Assembly: GCA_015501075.1 (NCBI GenBank)
Contig: JADNYJ010000006.1
Span: 310,001 to 374,000, forward strand
Origin: Gymnopilus junonius
Taxonomy: Eukaryota; Basidiomycota; Agaricomycetes; Agaricales; Galerinaceae
Reading direction: 5' to 3'
DNA length: 64,000 nt
This document shows, piece by piece, positions 22,573 to 34,126 of this stretch. The number at the start of each line of letters is the position of its first letter. The first letter of the stretch is position 1. Made by a program: the position numbers and the translations under genes. Under the pieces are notes generated by a model, which did no database searches, had not been told where the DNA came from, and saw only the letters and a list, made by a program, of their open reading frames with translations.

Positions 22573-23942
22573 ATGACTGGCATGCCTGACTCTCGGTTAC
22601 CTGCACATCGTCCGTTCTCCCAGATGTTGAAATTCTTCAGTATCTCTATCGGTTTTATTTCAGTTTTAATTGCCATCTTTATTATCGCGACTTCTTATTT
22701 AGCCGCTAAACCGCTCGATTTTACGGCTCCTAATGCGTCGCCAATAGATGCTCAGGTAAGAGTACATCAGATAGTAATCGATCTCAACAAATTATTTATT
22801 CTTCTTTATGTTTATAGATTATACTAACAGCCGAGCTTGTAGCTGTAGATGCAGCTCGGAGGACTTTGGACATGAACTGGTATCCTGGATTATCGTCTGG
22901 TTGCGCTCCAGACACTCACTTCGTGGCAGATATTTACTTCGATCCGTGAGTCTAACCTTTACTCTTAGTCCTTTAGGCACTTAATCTTCCCTCATTCAGT
23001 AACTTGCTCGATTCGTCCAGCCCTTCATTCACGAGCTTGCCACCTTTCTCTCCTGCTTATCGACTGAACAGTAGTCAATTTTGCGGCAGTACCTCTCCTG
23101 TCGCTTTGTTGGCCACGTTTCGAGCAGTCACGAAGCTGCTAGCATCTGACTTGAACCCGCAGATTAGTATGAAGTCTTCAACATTGCAGGACTATCCATT
23201 TGATATGTATGCTGGTTTTTTGTTTTTCCTCACTCTCGTTTATGTTGGATTGATCATTTGCTCAATACCTGTAGATACAATGCGAAATTCTCGATATACG
23301 CTCTGGATCATGACACTGTGGGAGTTATTCATTTGAATGTTACAAAATCCTATGGCATAGCAGTGTACGTATCCGTACCATTTTCTAAAGAATTCCTTTC
23401 AAGACAACCATTGCCAATGTCTCCAGTAATTTCGAGGTGACGCCTACCAGAACTGTTGTACTAGGCAACGTAATGCCATATCTTTCGATCGACCTCCAGG
23501 TCAGCAGGTCCAAAGCAATAAAGGGACTGGCTATTTTAGTGGCCATCTCCAATTGTATGACTCTGCTATTTCTACTGTGAACTGAACTGATCTTTCTATT
23601 TACCCAGGGCTGCTCCTGGTAGCCATCCTGGTGATTAGTGCTGCAACCTTGATACATCCCAACACTCGTTACTCTGGAGAAATGTTGGTGTTGCTTATTT
23701 TAACTCTTTTCGTCTTTACGTCAATCAGAAAAATCCTTCCTGGAGCTCCTGAAGTCTTTGGTGCGTCGAGTCTCCGTGTACTCCTTGTATAATCAATGAA
23801 TTCATTGCTCTAACTAACAGGATCACGTATTGGTCTGCATTTATCTACCTCTTTGATTTGTACAGCTGCTAAGTATTGTTCAGATCTGTACACAATTTTA
23901 CCCATTCTTATGGCTGTCGCTCTTTCTGTACGTTTTCTTTGA
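22573..23942 (+). CDS. DUF4436-family membrane protein (336 aa)
   Basis: Seven exons join in frame: 22573-22755, 22818-22945, 23000-23206, 23275-23364, 23427-23554, 23608-23760, 23821-23942; introns are 52-68 nt with standard ends. The N-terminus has one membrane segment (about residues 18-40, FFSISIGFISVLIAIFIIAT). A non-membrane middle carries RTLDMNWYPGLSSGCAPDTH and the family-type DYPFDIYNAKFSIYALD, then LSIDLQVSRSKAIKG. The C-terminus has about three more membrane segments including LVLLILTLFVFTSIRKILPG followed by PGAPEVFGSRIGL, the characteristic end of DUF4436 proteins, common in mushrooms. Function unknown. The last exon ends in TGA just after a GTACGT that could act as a donor, so the extreme C-terminus is uncertain. 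Confidence 0.86.
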
Positions 23943-25082
23943 ACATGTAGTGCCGGACTTACTTCCCCAAAGGGTTTCCTTTTTCTCCTTACGCCCTTTG
24001 GCGATGCATATTCCAGGGAAAAAATGGTGAGGCAATTGACCTTTCCTCATTTATTTTTGTAGTAAGGGAAGAGTAATTCAAGGACCTTCTCTCTTTGATC
24101 CAGTCAAAGACACTGTACACGGGTTTCCAACCACATCCAAGATACAGGTTGTAAAGATGGATAGCGAACTGGGAAACTTTGAAACGTGCGCATAAGGCTG
24201 TCCATATACTATTATTCAACATTTGATCGCGTTTTATTCAGCATCCCAAAGGCATCCGTTGGAGCTGAATCGAGGTCTGATAATGGAGGCCGTGTTGATT
24301 ACACCACGGGATAGCTTCGTCCGCTTGTCATATGTGATTCGACTCGAGTCTGGTCAACTGACAGTTAGATACTACATATTAGTAGACATATGTGCATTTG
24401 TCTACGGATCATCACATGTACGAACCAATGGTAATTGTTGTAGATGTTCCACTACTCAGATTCGAGCCCTAATTCAACTCTACACAAGGCTGGCTTCACA
24501 AGATAACAGCCTTGAGGCTCATAGACGGACTAGTTAGTTTATCACATTCACAAAGGAAGCCAGGTATTCACACCTTCTACACATCTTTCACAAAGACAGG
24601 AGCTAATTGTCGTCACACGAGACCCAAGTACAGGCGGCGACATCGGCCTCATGTCGAAGTTTGTCATCGCATTAGCATAGACGCCTTTGCAGAAGCTGAG
24701 CGCTAATTCGAGTAACATCGGCCCTTGTCCGCGCCGGCTATTTGAAGACCTTCTAGAACTTCCAAGATGGTCTAGGAAGTCTACCGGCACTGTTCTGATC
24801 ACCATGTTCGTGAGCTGGTGTGAACATTTGGCCGGGCCTGTCGTTGCAGGGCGTTTAGATAGATAAATATACTAGGATGAAGTTCGTACACTGGCGGTGA
24901 CTGGCCCAACTATTCCCAGCATCAAAAAGTTAAGTAACTGGTTAGGTGACAAAGGGGCATTGCGCATAATCCATCGAATCTACACTAAGATGGGAAAGAT
25001 TGCTCGGTAGATCGTGAAGATTAGATGGGGGGCAATAAGTAGCTTGGCCGCGCAGGAGGCAGGTCATGTCAAGTCTATGATC
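23943..25082. other. intergenic, no gene supported
   Basis: Short frames on both strands (for example 23989-24222 minus and 24223-24537 plus) lack splice structure or motifs. The right part is the 3' flank of the DUF7918 gene. Confidence 0.45.
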
Positions 25083-26493
25083 TCACTGAAAATGAAGCGG
25101 TTTTGAGTTTGTTCTCTCTTCACCTTTTTCGTCGACCTCTTGGAATTCGACACCATTGCAGCTTCCCCGGATCTTTTCTCCCCTGCGACCATCCCGACCT
25201 CGCAAGGACGGCATGACGATGAACTTCCTCTCGCTTGACCTCAATGTCGTACTCCTGTTTGATGTCGAATTCCTGCTTAATGTGAATTCTTGCTTAATCT
25301 CAAATTCTTGCTTAATGTCAAGTCCCGGTTCCTGCTTAACGTTGAAGCCTTGCGTAAGGTCGAGTTCTTGTTTGATATCGAATTCCTGCTTAACACCGAA
25401 TTCTTGCTTAATGTCGAATTCTTGCTTAATAGACTCCTGCTTGATCACAATTGATTTCTGGTTTCTATCCCCTTTGTGCTTTCCAGCTGCGTATGAAGTG
25501 CTTGCTGGCGTTTGTCGATACCATGTGACTCCTTCAATTTCAGGCTCTGTGCTGAGGTTTTCTTGCTGGGTGGACATTGGGGTCAAAGATGTTGAGCAAG
25601 AAATCTCTTGCTGATAAGACTCTGCTGGTCGCGGAGCGATTCCCATTGCCTGAAGAATATCTGCGATCGAAGATGCAAGAGAGTTCCTCTACACAAAAAT
25701 GAATAATCACATACTCAGCGGCCGATATTTAAAGGTAAAAGTCGCGAGTTCGGAGCCATGGGTGTATTCGTATGTAGCTTTCGTTTCTTTTCGACGTTTT
25801 TCTGCGAAACTGACAGTGAAAGGTATGATTTGTATGTCCTGCGCATGTATTCATGACGAAGGGAAATCATACCCGACTCTATGATTGAGAGCTTTCCCGG
25901 AACGTTCATGTACTTTGGTAAATTCAGATGAGGAAGACTTGGTAATCTTCCGTGTCAAATCTACTGTTGGTGTCAAATCAATAATGTCGCAGACAATCTT
26001 AATTTCCCCGATATTATCCAATGAGTTTGGACCGTTGAGATATGTATCATCATCTGTAAAATAATCTATCAAGAACAGCAGGACCTTAGAAAACCGGAGG
26101 AATGGACACACCAGTCGTCTCTAAGTGCCCGAACTTGAAGTCACGTACTTCTCTCTCTGAGACTCGGAAATACGACATACTTCCGACCTTATTGCAGGTA
26201 CTTTTCAAGCGAGGATATGATCCGGAAAAGCGTCCATCGACAAAGAACTTTAGACCGGTGTGGAACGTACTAGTGGTCTTTTTGACCTTTACGGCAAACG
26301 GCTGTTAAAGGGGGTGTTATTTACTGTAAGAGGCAGAAGGAAAAAGAAAATTTGCCTTGTCATCCTCAGATGGTATCCAGCATTGAATTTGGTTGGACTT
26401 TTCGTTCACGGACACGTTGTAATGCTCGACCTGTTTTCCGTCAACAGTGACCCAGATGTCATGCTCTCTGAAGGAAAGGAGAGTTTTTGTCAT
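25083..26493 (-). CDS. DUF7918 protein with a tandem psi-K-x-E tail (393 aa as read)
   Basis: Minus-strand exons: 26356-26493, 26112-26301, 25873-26053, 25715-25809, 25083-25660, all in frame. The N-terminal domain is DUF7918, a basidiomycete family: DIWVTVDGKQVEHYNV, QIQCWIPSE, DDDTYLNGPNSLDNIGEIKI, KVHERSGKALNHRVG and the closing FTFKYRPLNILQAMGIAPRP. Intron 1 has a GC donor (AAG/GCAAAT). After a linker the tail is an array of [IV]KQE motifs every 5-12 residues (K275, 280, 286, 292, 298, 310, 318, 324), each matching the SUMO-acceptor consensus. At 25283-25284 one base appears missing: the repeat continues in the next frame (IKQEFDIKQEY, then VKRE) to a stop at 25120-25122, so the genuine end may be basic (RIPRGRRKR) instead of the one read here. 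Function unknown; nuclear location inferred from the tail only. Confidence 0.87.
25229..25445. repeat. tandem 15-18-bp coding repeat encoding psi-K-x-E motifs
   Basis: About ten degenerate copies of GACATTAAGCAAGAATTC (coding strand minus), each giving D/E-I/V-K-Q-E-F. Units differ by mostly silent changes, so the protein motif is more conserved than the DNA. One unit boundary (25283-25284) lacks a base compared with its neighbours. Confidence 0.85.
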
Positions 26494-27026
26494 AGCAGTT
26501 ATGTGGTTACAAGGTTCAAGGACCAGTACAAGAGATGGTAATCAAGATCAAATCGAGTTTCGTAAGTTTATCTTCAACCTTCACGTCAACGAAGTCTAAG
26601 CGAAGTTCCAACTCGGTTCCAACAAATTTAAAGGGTTGGGACCCATCACATGATTAGTTGGATGAAGGCTTACTTATCAGATTAGATTATGCTAGAATCG
26701 CGTCATGTGCATCAAAATGAGGAGGAGCCGTCCCGTTGATTTATCCGGCTAAGGGCTACCTCTTTCTCCCGACCTTTCCTCTCTTTCATTTGCGTCTGCG
26801 CGCATTGCATGAGGTCTTTCGCGTGAGTCGGAGAACATAGTTCTTGACTTTCTTGATACATATCTCTAATCTGGGTTCAGGAAACCTTGAGAAGTTGTCG
26901 TGGTGCGTCATAGCGTGCTCGTCCACCCGGAGTCAAAGGCTGACCCTTGCTTTCTAGTCGGGATAGATTGGAGGAGGAAATTACAATAGCAGCCAGCAAC
27001 CCCAAGTCCCGACCGACCATAACCAC
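26494..27026. promoter_or_regulatory. 533-bp divergent promoter region (DUF7918 / ATM1)
   Basis: Lies between the start codons of two genes pointing away from each other. CT-rich stretch at 26755-26800 on the plus strand. No TATA box at a convincing distance from either ATG and no other recognised element. Confidence 0.4.
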
Positions 27027-29963
27027 ATGTTGCACGCCGCTCCCAGTTGTCGAACGGGCTTGTCGACATTGCCAAGTTTTTCATGCCGTCTGCAATCGGA
27101 AGCCAGAAGTCATAATGCGCTGACGAGAAATACCCTGCATGGAGCACGCTTTCTCGGAACTAATGTGAGATGCGAAACACATGCGAGTGCTACCAGTCCG
27201 CTGGCACGATCCCGAGCTTTGAATACGTCCGCCATCGATTCGAATTCGCTTATCCGGATCATTCAACGTAATGACTCAATAGCAAAGTCAATGCGTTTCT
27301 CACCAGCTGGGAGCCCGAGCTGGAAAGTACCCGGAACAAGAGCTTTCGGGCGCATGTCCAAACCACCCGAGGAACCAGCTCCGCCTGCTGTCGTCAGACC
27401 CAAGGCCGCCTCCAGACCATCACATCCTTTCTCTTCTCAGTCATCATCATCATCATCTCCACCCTCCACATCTCCACCTTCTTCTATAACAAAAGCCGCG
27501 CAGCGCAACACGGATTGGATCATCATCAAACGGTTAATGACAAATGTCTGGCCTAAGAATGACTGGAAGACGCGTATTATTGTGCTGGGCGGGTTCGTCC
27601 TTCTCGTCACAGCAAAGGCACGCATAGCATCTCTATCTGAAATTCTCAGAAATGGAGAATTGACGCGTTTCTCATTATCTGGATTATTCCCTAAATTAGG
27701 TCCTCAACGTGCAAGTTCCTCAGTTGTTCAAGAATATTGTGGACTCTCTCAACGTGGATATTCAAGACGGCTCAACGGCATGGATCATTGTTGGGTCCTT
27801 GATTCTCGGATGTAAGAATTCTTCAGTATTCTCACCGCGTCCCTCAGGAAGCCTACTCATACTACCTCGTTCTTTCAGATGGCGCCGCACGTATGGGCGC
27901 GACTGTCTCAAATGAGTTACTTAATGCAGTTTTCGCCAATATTGGTCAACACGCTATACGTAAAGTCGCGAGGACAACGTTCGAGCATTTGCTTCACCTT
28001 GATTTGAAATTTCACCTCACCAGACAAACGGGTGGATTAACCAGAGCTATTGATAGAGGAACCAAGTAGGCTTTATGTTATTTATCAACCCCGTGTTAAT
28101 GCCTGTACTTATGGCTTTCTACTGCGAAGGGGTATTAATTTCCTTTTGCAAGCCATAATATTCCGCATTGCGCCTACTGCTTTAGAAATTAGTATGGTTT
28201 GCGGAATCCTTGTACGCTGCACAATTTCCCTTTTCACCATTCGTGATGAAACTTACACGACCTTGGGGATATCCCTAGACGTACAAATTTGGATGGGACT
28301 TTGCGGCTATAACAGCAGTGGCCCTTGCTGCGTATACTTGGTTCACTATTCGGACTACTTCTTGGAGGTTCGTGCCTTTTTCATCATGATTCTTAATAGC
28401 TCATCTCATTGCGTAATGTGCAGATCACGCTTTAGGCGAGAAGCAAACCAGGCAGATAACAAAGCTGCGACCGTCGCTGTAGATTCACTCATGAACTTTG
28501 AAGCCGTCAAGGTCCGCTGCAATTTCTTCACACCTTTCGCACATATTCCTCATGAGCTGCTTTGATTCTTCTTCTTCCCTTTCCACACTTGTAGCACTTC
28601 AACAATGAAGGATACGAAGTTGCGCAATATGACAAGCACTTGAAGGACTACGAACAGTCTAGTGTCAAGATCACGACGTCGCTTGCGTTTTTGAACTCGG
28701 GTCAAAATATCATTTTCTCCAGTGCGCTGACCATGGCCATGTTCTTGGCTGCACAGGGTGTTGTTAATGGTGCGCACATTTTTTCTCCTGATTACAGTGG
28801 TACTAATTCTGGTTGGCAGGATCCATGACGGTCGGCGACTTGGTCATGGTCAACCAATTGATCTTCCAGCTTTCGCTGCCTCTTAATTTCTTGGGTACGA
28901 TCTATCGGGAAATGAAGCAAAACCTACTTGACATGGAGACGCTTTATAAGGTCGTCGAGGAGAATCAGCCAGTGGAGGTTTGTTTTGCTTATTCGTTACC
29001 TCAAATTTCTGATGACGTCACGACCCAGGATATACCTTCTGCGCTACCTCTCCAACTTAAAGGCGGATTGATTAAATTCGACAATGTGTCTTTTGCTTAC
29101 CACCCAGATCGTCCCATATTCCGTAATGTTACCTTCACAGTACCAGCCGGGAAGAAAGTGGCCATTGTGGGCCCATCGGGATGCGGCAAATCCACTGTTT
29201 TTCGTCTCCTCTTCAGGTTTTACGAGCCTACTTCTGGCCACATCTACATAGACGGGCAGGACATCCAACAGATCCAGCTTGATTCACTCCGGCAGGCTGT
29301 GGGGGTGGTGCCGCAAGACACCCCACTTTTCCATGCGGATATTATGCATAATATTAGGTATGGGCGTTTAGATGCGACTGATGACGAGGTGAAGGAGGCT
29401 GCGAGGAAGGCGCACATCGATGAGACGATTAGTAAATTACCGCAAGGGTATCATACTACAGTCGGTGAGAGGGGGTTGATGATCAGTGGTGGTGAGAAGC
29501 AGCGGCTTGCGGTTGCGAGGGTTATGTTGAAGAATCCACCTATTCTATTTTTCGATGAAGCTGTGCGTCTTCTTTTCTCTTTGGTCTGCTATGATTCATT
29601 CGGAATTGACATAATTCTATTTATTTCTACAGACCTCAGCCTTAGACTCTCATACAGAGTCCGAATTAATGAAGAACATCAATACGGCCTTACTAAATAA
29701 AGCACGCACAAGCATATTTGTTGCTCATAGACTGCGTACCATTGTTGAATCTGGTAATGCCCTCTTAACCGACTTCGTCTCTTGGTTCCTATGCTCATCG
29801 CTTTACCTTTGTCTGATCTAGATTTGATCATCGTACTTAGAGATGGGAAGTAGCCGAGCAAGGCACGCATGAAGAGTTGATGAAGAAGAAAGGACTCTAT
29901 TATAGTATGTGGCAGCAACAAGCCACGTTGGAGGCTTTTGCAGATGACGAGCCCGTGGCATAA
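27027..29963 (+). CDS. ATM1: mitochondrial ABC exporter Atm1 (ABCB7 type), one-base break near the C-terminus
   Basis: Half-size ABC transporter of the inner membrane that exports a glutathione/sulfur compound needed for cytosolic Fe-S proteins. Exons: 27027-27617, 27700-27811, 27879-28065, 28130-28211, 28279-28367, 28424-28511, 28595-28769, 28820-28977, 29029-29562, 29633-29753, 29822-29963. The start gives a long Arg/Ser-rich presequence. The membrane domain holds [37 protein letters not shown] and [12 protein letters not shown]; the nucleotide-binding domain has Walker [10 protein letters not shown] (542-550), signature ISGGEKQ (about 646-652), Walker B ILFFDEATS (666-) and H-loop VAHRLRT. 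Intron 1 uses a GC donor; intron 8 (51 nt) is in frame and stop-free. At 29850 DGK runs into TAG; adding one base restores [11 protein letters not shown] and a normal end at TAA 29961-29963 (about 759 aa). Since ATM1 is vital, an assembly error is the likely cause. Confidence 0.95.
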
Positions 29964-30449
29964 CTCTCTTTATTATCATTTCATATTTTACTCCCTGTGG
30001 ATAATGTGTGCAACATTTGTCTCTTACCTTAGATATGTACATAGGATTGACAATGATTTGGACGCTTGCTTCATAACAGAACCGACTTCGTCATCGGGAC
30101 GCGGGTGTCCCCCAAAGTCAAGATATCCGGGCAGTGACCTACGGACCGCGGTGGCGTCAATTGGTGCTTGCTACTTTCAATGGTATGGTACTACTGGTGT
30201 TACTCCCGGCGATGTGCGATTCTCTTATAGCTAAGACAACAAGTTCAAGAGTTTAATCAGACTTCGACTCGGTGGGTAAATGCTGCGGCTTTCTCCGCGG
30301 TCCTTCTTGTAGCTGGGTTATTTCTATAAGGGCCCACATTCAAAGGAGAGTTTTTGGCGCCTTCATAAACCGACAACGCTTAAAAGCTTCCCTGTTGAAA
30401 ACCGGGTTCATTCACCTCAAGATTTATCTTCTTCGCTTTTCTTCACTTT

Positions 30450-31024
30450 ATGAAAGACAGCACTGCCCAGTTAACGTCCTTGACCCAATGGTCAAAGGAA
30501 CGTATCCAAAAAATATTTGAATCACCATCCGACAAAGACTCTATTCGGGCAATCGAAGAAACGTTTTCGAAGAATGTCGATGCGACAATTAACGGAAGGA
30601 AGATAACATTTGGAGACATTAAGCAATCCGTGCTGTCCATTCGCAAGGATTCACGCAGCGGCGGACTCCGAGTACAGTGGCATCAGACAGTCGAAGCCCC
30701 AATAAATTCCAGTAATGAAGTACGTCTTCAATGATTGTGTTCGAACAGTAAAGTGCTAACTCCGAGTCGATAGGAAGGGTCTTTTGGAGGTACATATTCC
30801 ATCGAAGGAATTCAGAGAGTTCTGCCAGGAGACCAGGTTCCGACGAGTTTCAAGAGGCAGAAAACGGTTATAGTTAGGTATGAAGAATATTCTAATAGAA
30901 ATAAGAAACAACTGACCGCTTGTTCTTTAGGATAAAAGCCCACTGCACGGAGACTGCTATGGATAGCCGCAGGATTGTGACTTTAGCCTTTGTAGCGGCA
31001 GACTTACGAATCGAACAGTCGTGA
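30450..31024 (+). CDS. small conserved fungal protein (155 aa)
   Basis: Three exons in frame: 30450-30719, 30774-30877, 30931-31024, with introns GTACGT...ATAG (54 nt) and GTATGA...TTAG (53 nt). The sequence reads as an alpha+beta protein: an N-terminal helix (QWSKERIQKIFESPS), FSKNVDATINGRKITFGDIK, GGLRVQWHQTVEAP, SFGGTYSIEGIQRVLPG and a final DSRRIVTLAFVAADLRIE. The layout (helices followed by strands, with a curved sheet) is reminiscent of NTF2-like/SnoaL folds, but this is inference. Small proteins of this type appear widely in mushroom genomes. No signal peptide or membrane segment. It follows ATM1 on the same strand with an independent leader. Confidence 0.72.
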
Positions 31025-31889
31025 AAGTAAAAAAATTAGAAAAATGCCGATAGAGTTGGATTTATTCTGCGATTTAACAGAGTCCAATCGTTGAAAGCAG
31101 GTTATGAATTGGAATTGTTCGGAGTGAGTTTGACGCGAAATATAAGCCACGTGCTGGGAATATGCTGCCGATTCATCGGATCAGACAAACTTCACCAAGC
31201 GGTCCGACTGTTGACTTTTGCCTCGGTCGGGTAAGGGACCAACGTCGACGGCGACTTGCCTTGACTCTTGACTTCCACCGCATTAGAGTTGCAGATAGTG
31301 TCTCAGCCTGCCTCAGTATTCAATGACGACGGGATGTATGAATCTCCGAAGATATTGTTGATATTGACGTGCCGCCTAAGCCGTCGCATCGCCAATGGTT
31401 TAGTCCGTACCTGACTGGCCAGCTATCTTGCTTTAAAAAACATACCGACGTTCCATATGACCGACAGTGCCCGAAGGATCCTGACATTCAGAAATCTAGG
31501 TGAGTAGGCATCTCGTCTACGTATGTTCTTCGAATTCCGGCTGACAAAGTCCTAAACTATTCGATCTATCCCTGATTTACTGATGCCCTTCCTGACTCGG
31601 AAGGGATACCAAAAATGACCATCTTTCTATGGTCCCATTTCTTAAAAAACTCGTTGATGAGGGGATGATTGTCCAGAAGATCCGGAAGTTTACCAACTTC
31701 TTTGATTTCTGGAGAGAAAGTTTGTTAAGGTTATCTTGAGCTTTCAGGATAAGCCTCAGTCAGGGTCAAGACGGCAACACCTCACGCTTGTAATGAGTCG
31801 GCACCATATCACTGACATCAACCGTGACTCACCAAAGGTTTTTCTATCCTCTGTATCTGGAATTCGTCTGTTAGCTTCTCATCTTCAGG
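31025..31889. other. intergenic, promoter of the F-box gene
   Basis: Contains a perfect CACGTG at 31148-31153, about 740 bp before the F-box start and 125 bp after the previous stop. No gene seen. Confidence 0.4.
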
Positions 31890-33828
31890 ATGAGTCAAGA
31901 TACAAACCGTCAAACTTCATTGATGGACCCATCTCATTATCACGAGAGACTCAAAGGGAAGATCAAGCACTTACGAGCGGAGGTCAACAAAATGACCAAG
32001 CTATGCAATGACTTGCGATCGTCTCCGCCGTTGCCTCTCAATAGAGCCTACGAGGCCCTCAATGTTCGACTCAGGCAGTCAATCAAGGAGTTATGCGCCC
32101 TCCAGGAGGCTATTTTGTACCAAGAGAAACAGCTGCAGGTTCTAGAGGTGGAATTCTCAGACTTGAAGTAAGTGGTGCAGTCTCTCCGATGGCCGCGATC
32201 TAACCTCATGCAGAGTATGGGAAGGCCCTTCCGTAACTGAACACGTACAAAATTTGCAAGCTCGTATTGACAGTACTGGACAAACCCTTTCAAACATGCA
32301 ATTTGATTTAGTGGCAAAACACTCAATCATCGATGAAATAGAAAATTCCCTGTCACCTATCCGTATTCTCCCAATGGATATTCTCACAGAAATATTCGAT
32401 TACTTCAAAGAAACACGCTTATCGGCCTCATCAGGGATTCCCCCGCTGCTATATATCACCAACGTGTGTTCGTCCTGGAGGTCTACAGCTATAAATAAGT
32501 CTGGTCTTTGGGCGTCTATTCGCATCACCTTGGAAGAAGGACAAATGAACGATGGTTGGGCATCTCTCGTCTCATTGTGGTTGGAGCGTTCGAGAGATGT
32601 CCCATTTTCTTTCTCTATCAAAGACCTCACTGGATCAAATCAGGGCCTTCCCATCAGCTCCGTCAGCTTTCGCATTCTAGACCTCTTGAGGGTCCACTCG
32701 CACAGGTGGAAGGACGTCAAGTTCTATAACGCCGCGAATATCTCTTGGTGTCTGAAAGCATTCCTAGACCTCCACAGTCACGTCCCATTTGCGCTCCTGG
32801 AGTCTATCACTGTTATGTCGCACACAGTGGATGATATCCAAGTCAGACGTCTTCTGGACATGCTTACAAAGGCACCACGTTTACGCAGTATTACTTGGGG
32901 AGGACAGTTCTCTGAGTTTGATACCTTCAAGCTACCCTGGTCGCTACTGACTAAACTTGACATACGGGATAATAACGTTTCTGCAAAGCAGCTCCTTAAT
33001 GTGCTTTCCAAGAGCGGGCAACTTAAGATAGCGTGTGTTCAACTGGTAGCTGAGAAAGCTGGATTTGATAACGACCTTTATCACATTGCGCACCAAAACC
33101 TCCAGACTCTGCACCTCCAATACACAGGTGACCTCAAATCATTCTTCGACTTCGTTGCGTTTCCGAAACTTGGAAAGCTGGAAATTGCTAAGATGAATGC
33201 TCTTCCACGTACCGCACCCAGTGCACTTTGGCCTCAGGAGTCCTTTATTTCATTCCTCCAAAGGTCCAGATGCGAAATACGGGCCTTCGATCTGAGCAGT
33301 TCCGAAGCAAGCGATGTCGAAATTCTTGCAATATTAAAGCATATGTCGCCTTCGCTGACCAGATTGAATGTTACAGATCGAAGGATGCGCGGATGCATAA
33401 CAGATGAGATCATAAAGCCGTTGACGTATCCACCTTCTGCTTCTGGCTCACCGACACGTAAAGTTGTCCCCGCGAGCAAGACGCAGAACTTAGGAGCTGG
33501 CTCTCATCTCCATGACTGTGCCTCAAGTATTACTGCCATTTCAGAATATACCGAGAATGGAAAAGAAAGGGAGGATGCCAGTAGTACGCTCTGCCCCAAT
33601 CTTCGACACATAGATTTATGGGGGTGTGTTTCCACTGACGGCGTACTTGCTGATATGGTGACATCACGACGGAACCCACCAGTAGGAAAGGAATACTCGA
33701 ATTTACGGAACTTGCTCTCGGGTTCTTTCACTGTCAAGAGAAGGTTACCGCAAGATGCGACACGCCTCGCGGATGTACGTGGAGGTAGAATTTTTTACCA
33801 TACCGTGCCCGATATATTTGATGTTTGA
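31890..33828 (+). CDS. F-box protein with LRR-like repeats (630 aa)
   Basis: Two exons: 31890-32167 and 32214-33828 (46-nt intron, GTAAGT...GCAG). Residues 20-135 form a coiled-coil-like N-terminus (LRAEVNKMTKLCNDL, LCALQEAILYQEKQLQVLE). The F-box follows at about 141-188: SPIRILPMDILTEIFDYFKE, then PPLLYITNVCSSWRSTAINK and LWASI. The rest is a series of Leu-rich segments (LLTKLDIRDNNVSAKQLLNV, LQTLHLQYTGDLKSFFDFV, CPNLRHIDLWGCVSTDGVL) typical of the large F-box families of Agaricomycetes. By family such proteins bridge Skp1-Cullin ubiquitin ligases to targets; the target is unknown. Whether the LRRs form a regular solenoid cannot be told by eye. Confidence 0.82.
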
Positions 33829-34126
33829 ACGACTTTCCACAAATTCGGGAGGCCATTGATAGGGGATCAAGGGAGACAGTAAGTCAAGAATAGGCACACG
33901 GTGTATGTAGCTGGATCTTAAAATGACCAAGACTTGGTCACACGAAGAGGGGGTGAATGCGGTCCCATACTTCGTAGTTATACATAAAAAATATAATTGA
34001 GACGCGTACGACAACGAGACAAAAAAAACGTGTGCAAGGCGAGACTGCACTGAATGCAGACTGCCTGACGAATAACTGATGTACCTTTGCAATTGATAGT
34101 GAGATACCGCACTGTACGCAAAATAC

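Noticed and set aside
25156..25614. Cys/Leu/Ser-rich plus-strand frame with repeats such as SNSCLMSNSCLI
   Set aside because: Mirror of the psi-K-x-E repeat on the opposite strand. The minus strand has splice structure and DUF7918 motifs, this one has none.
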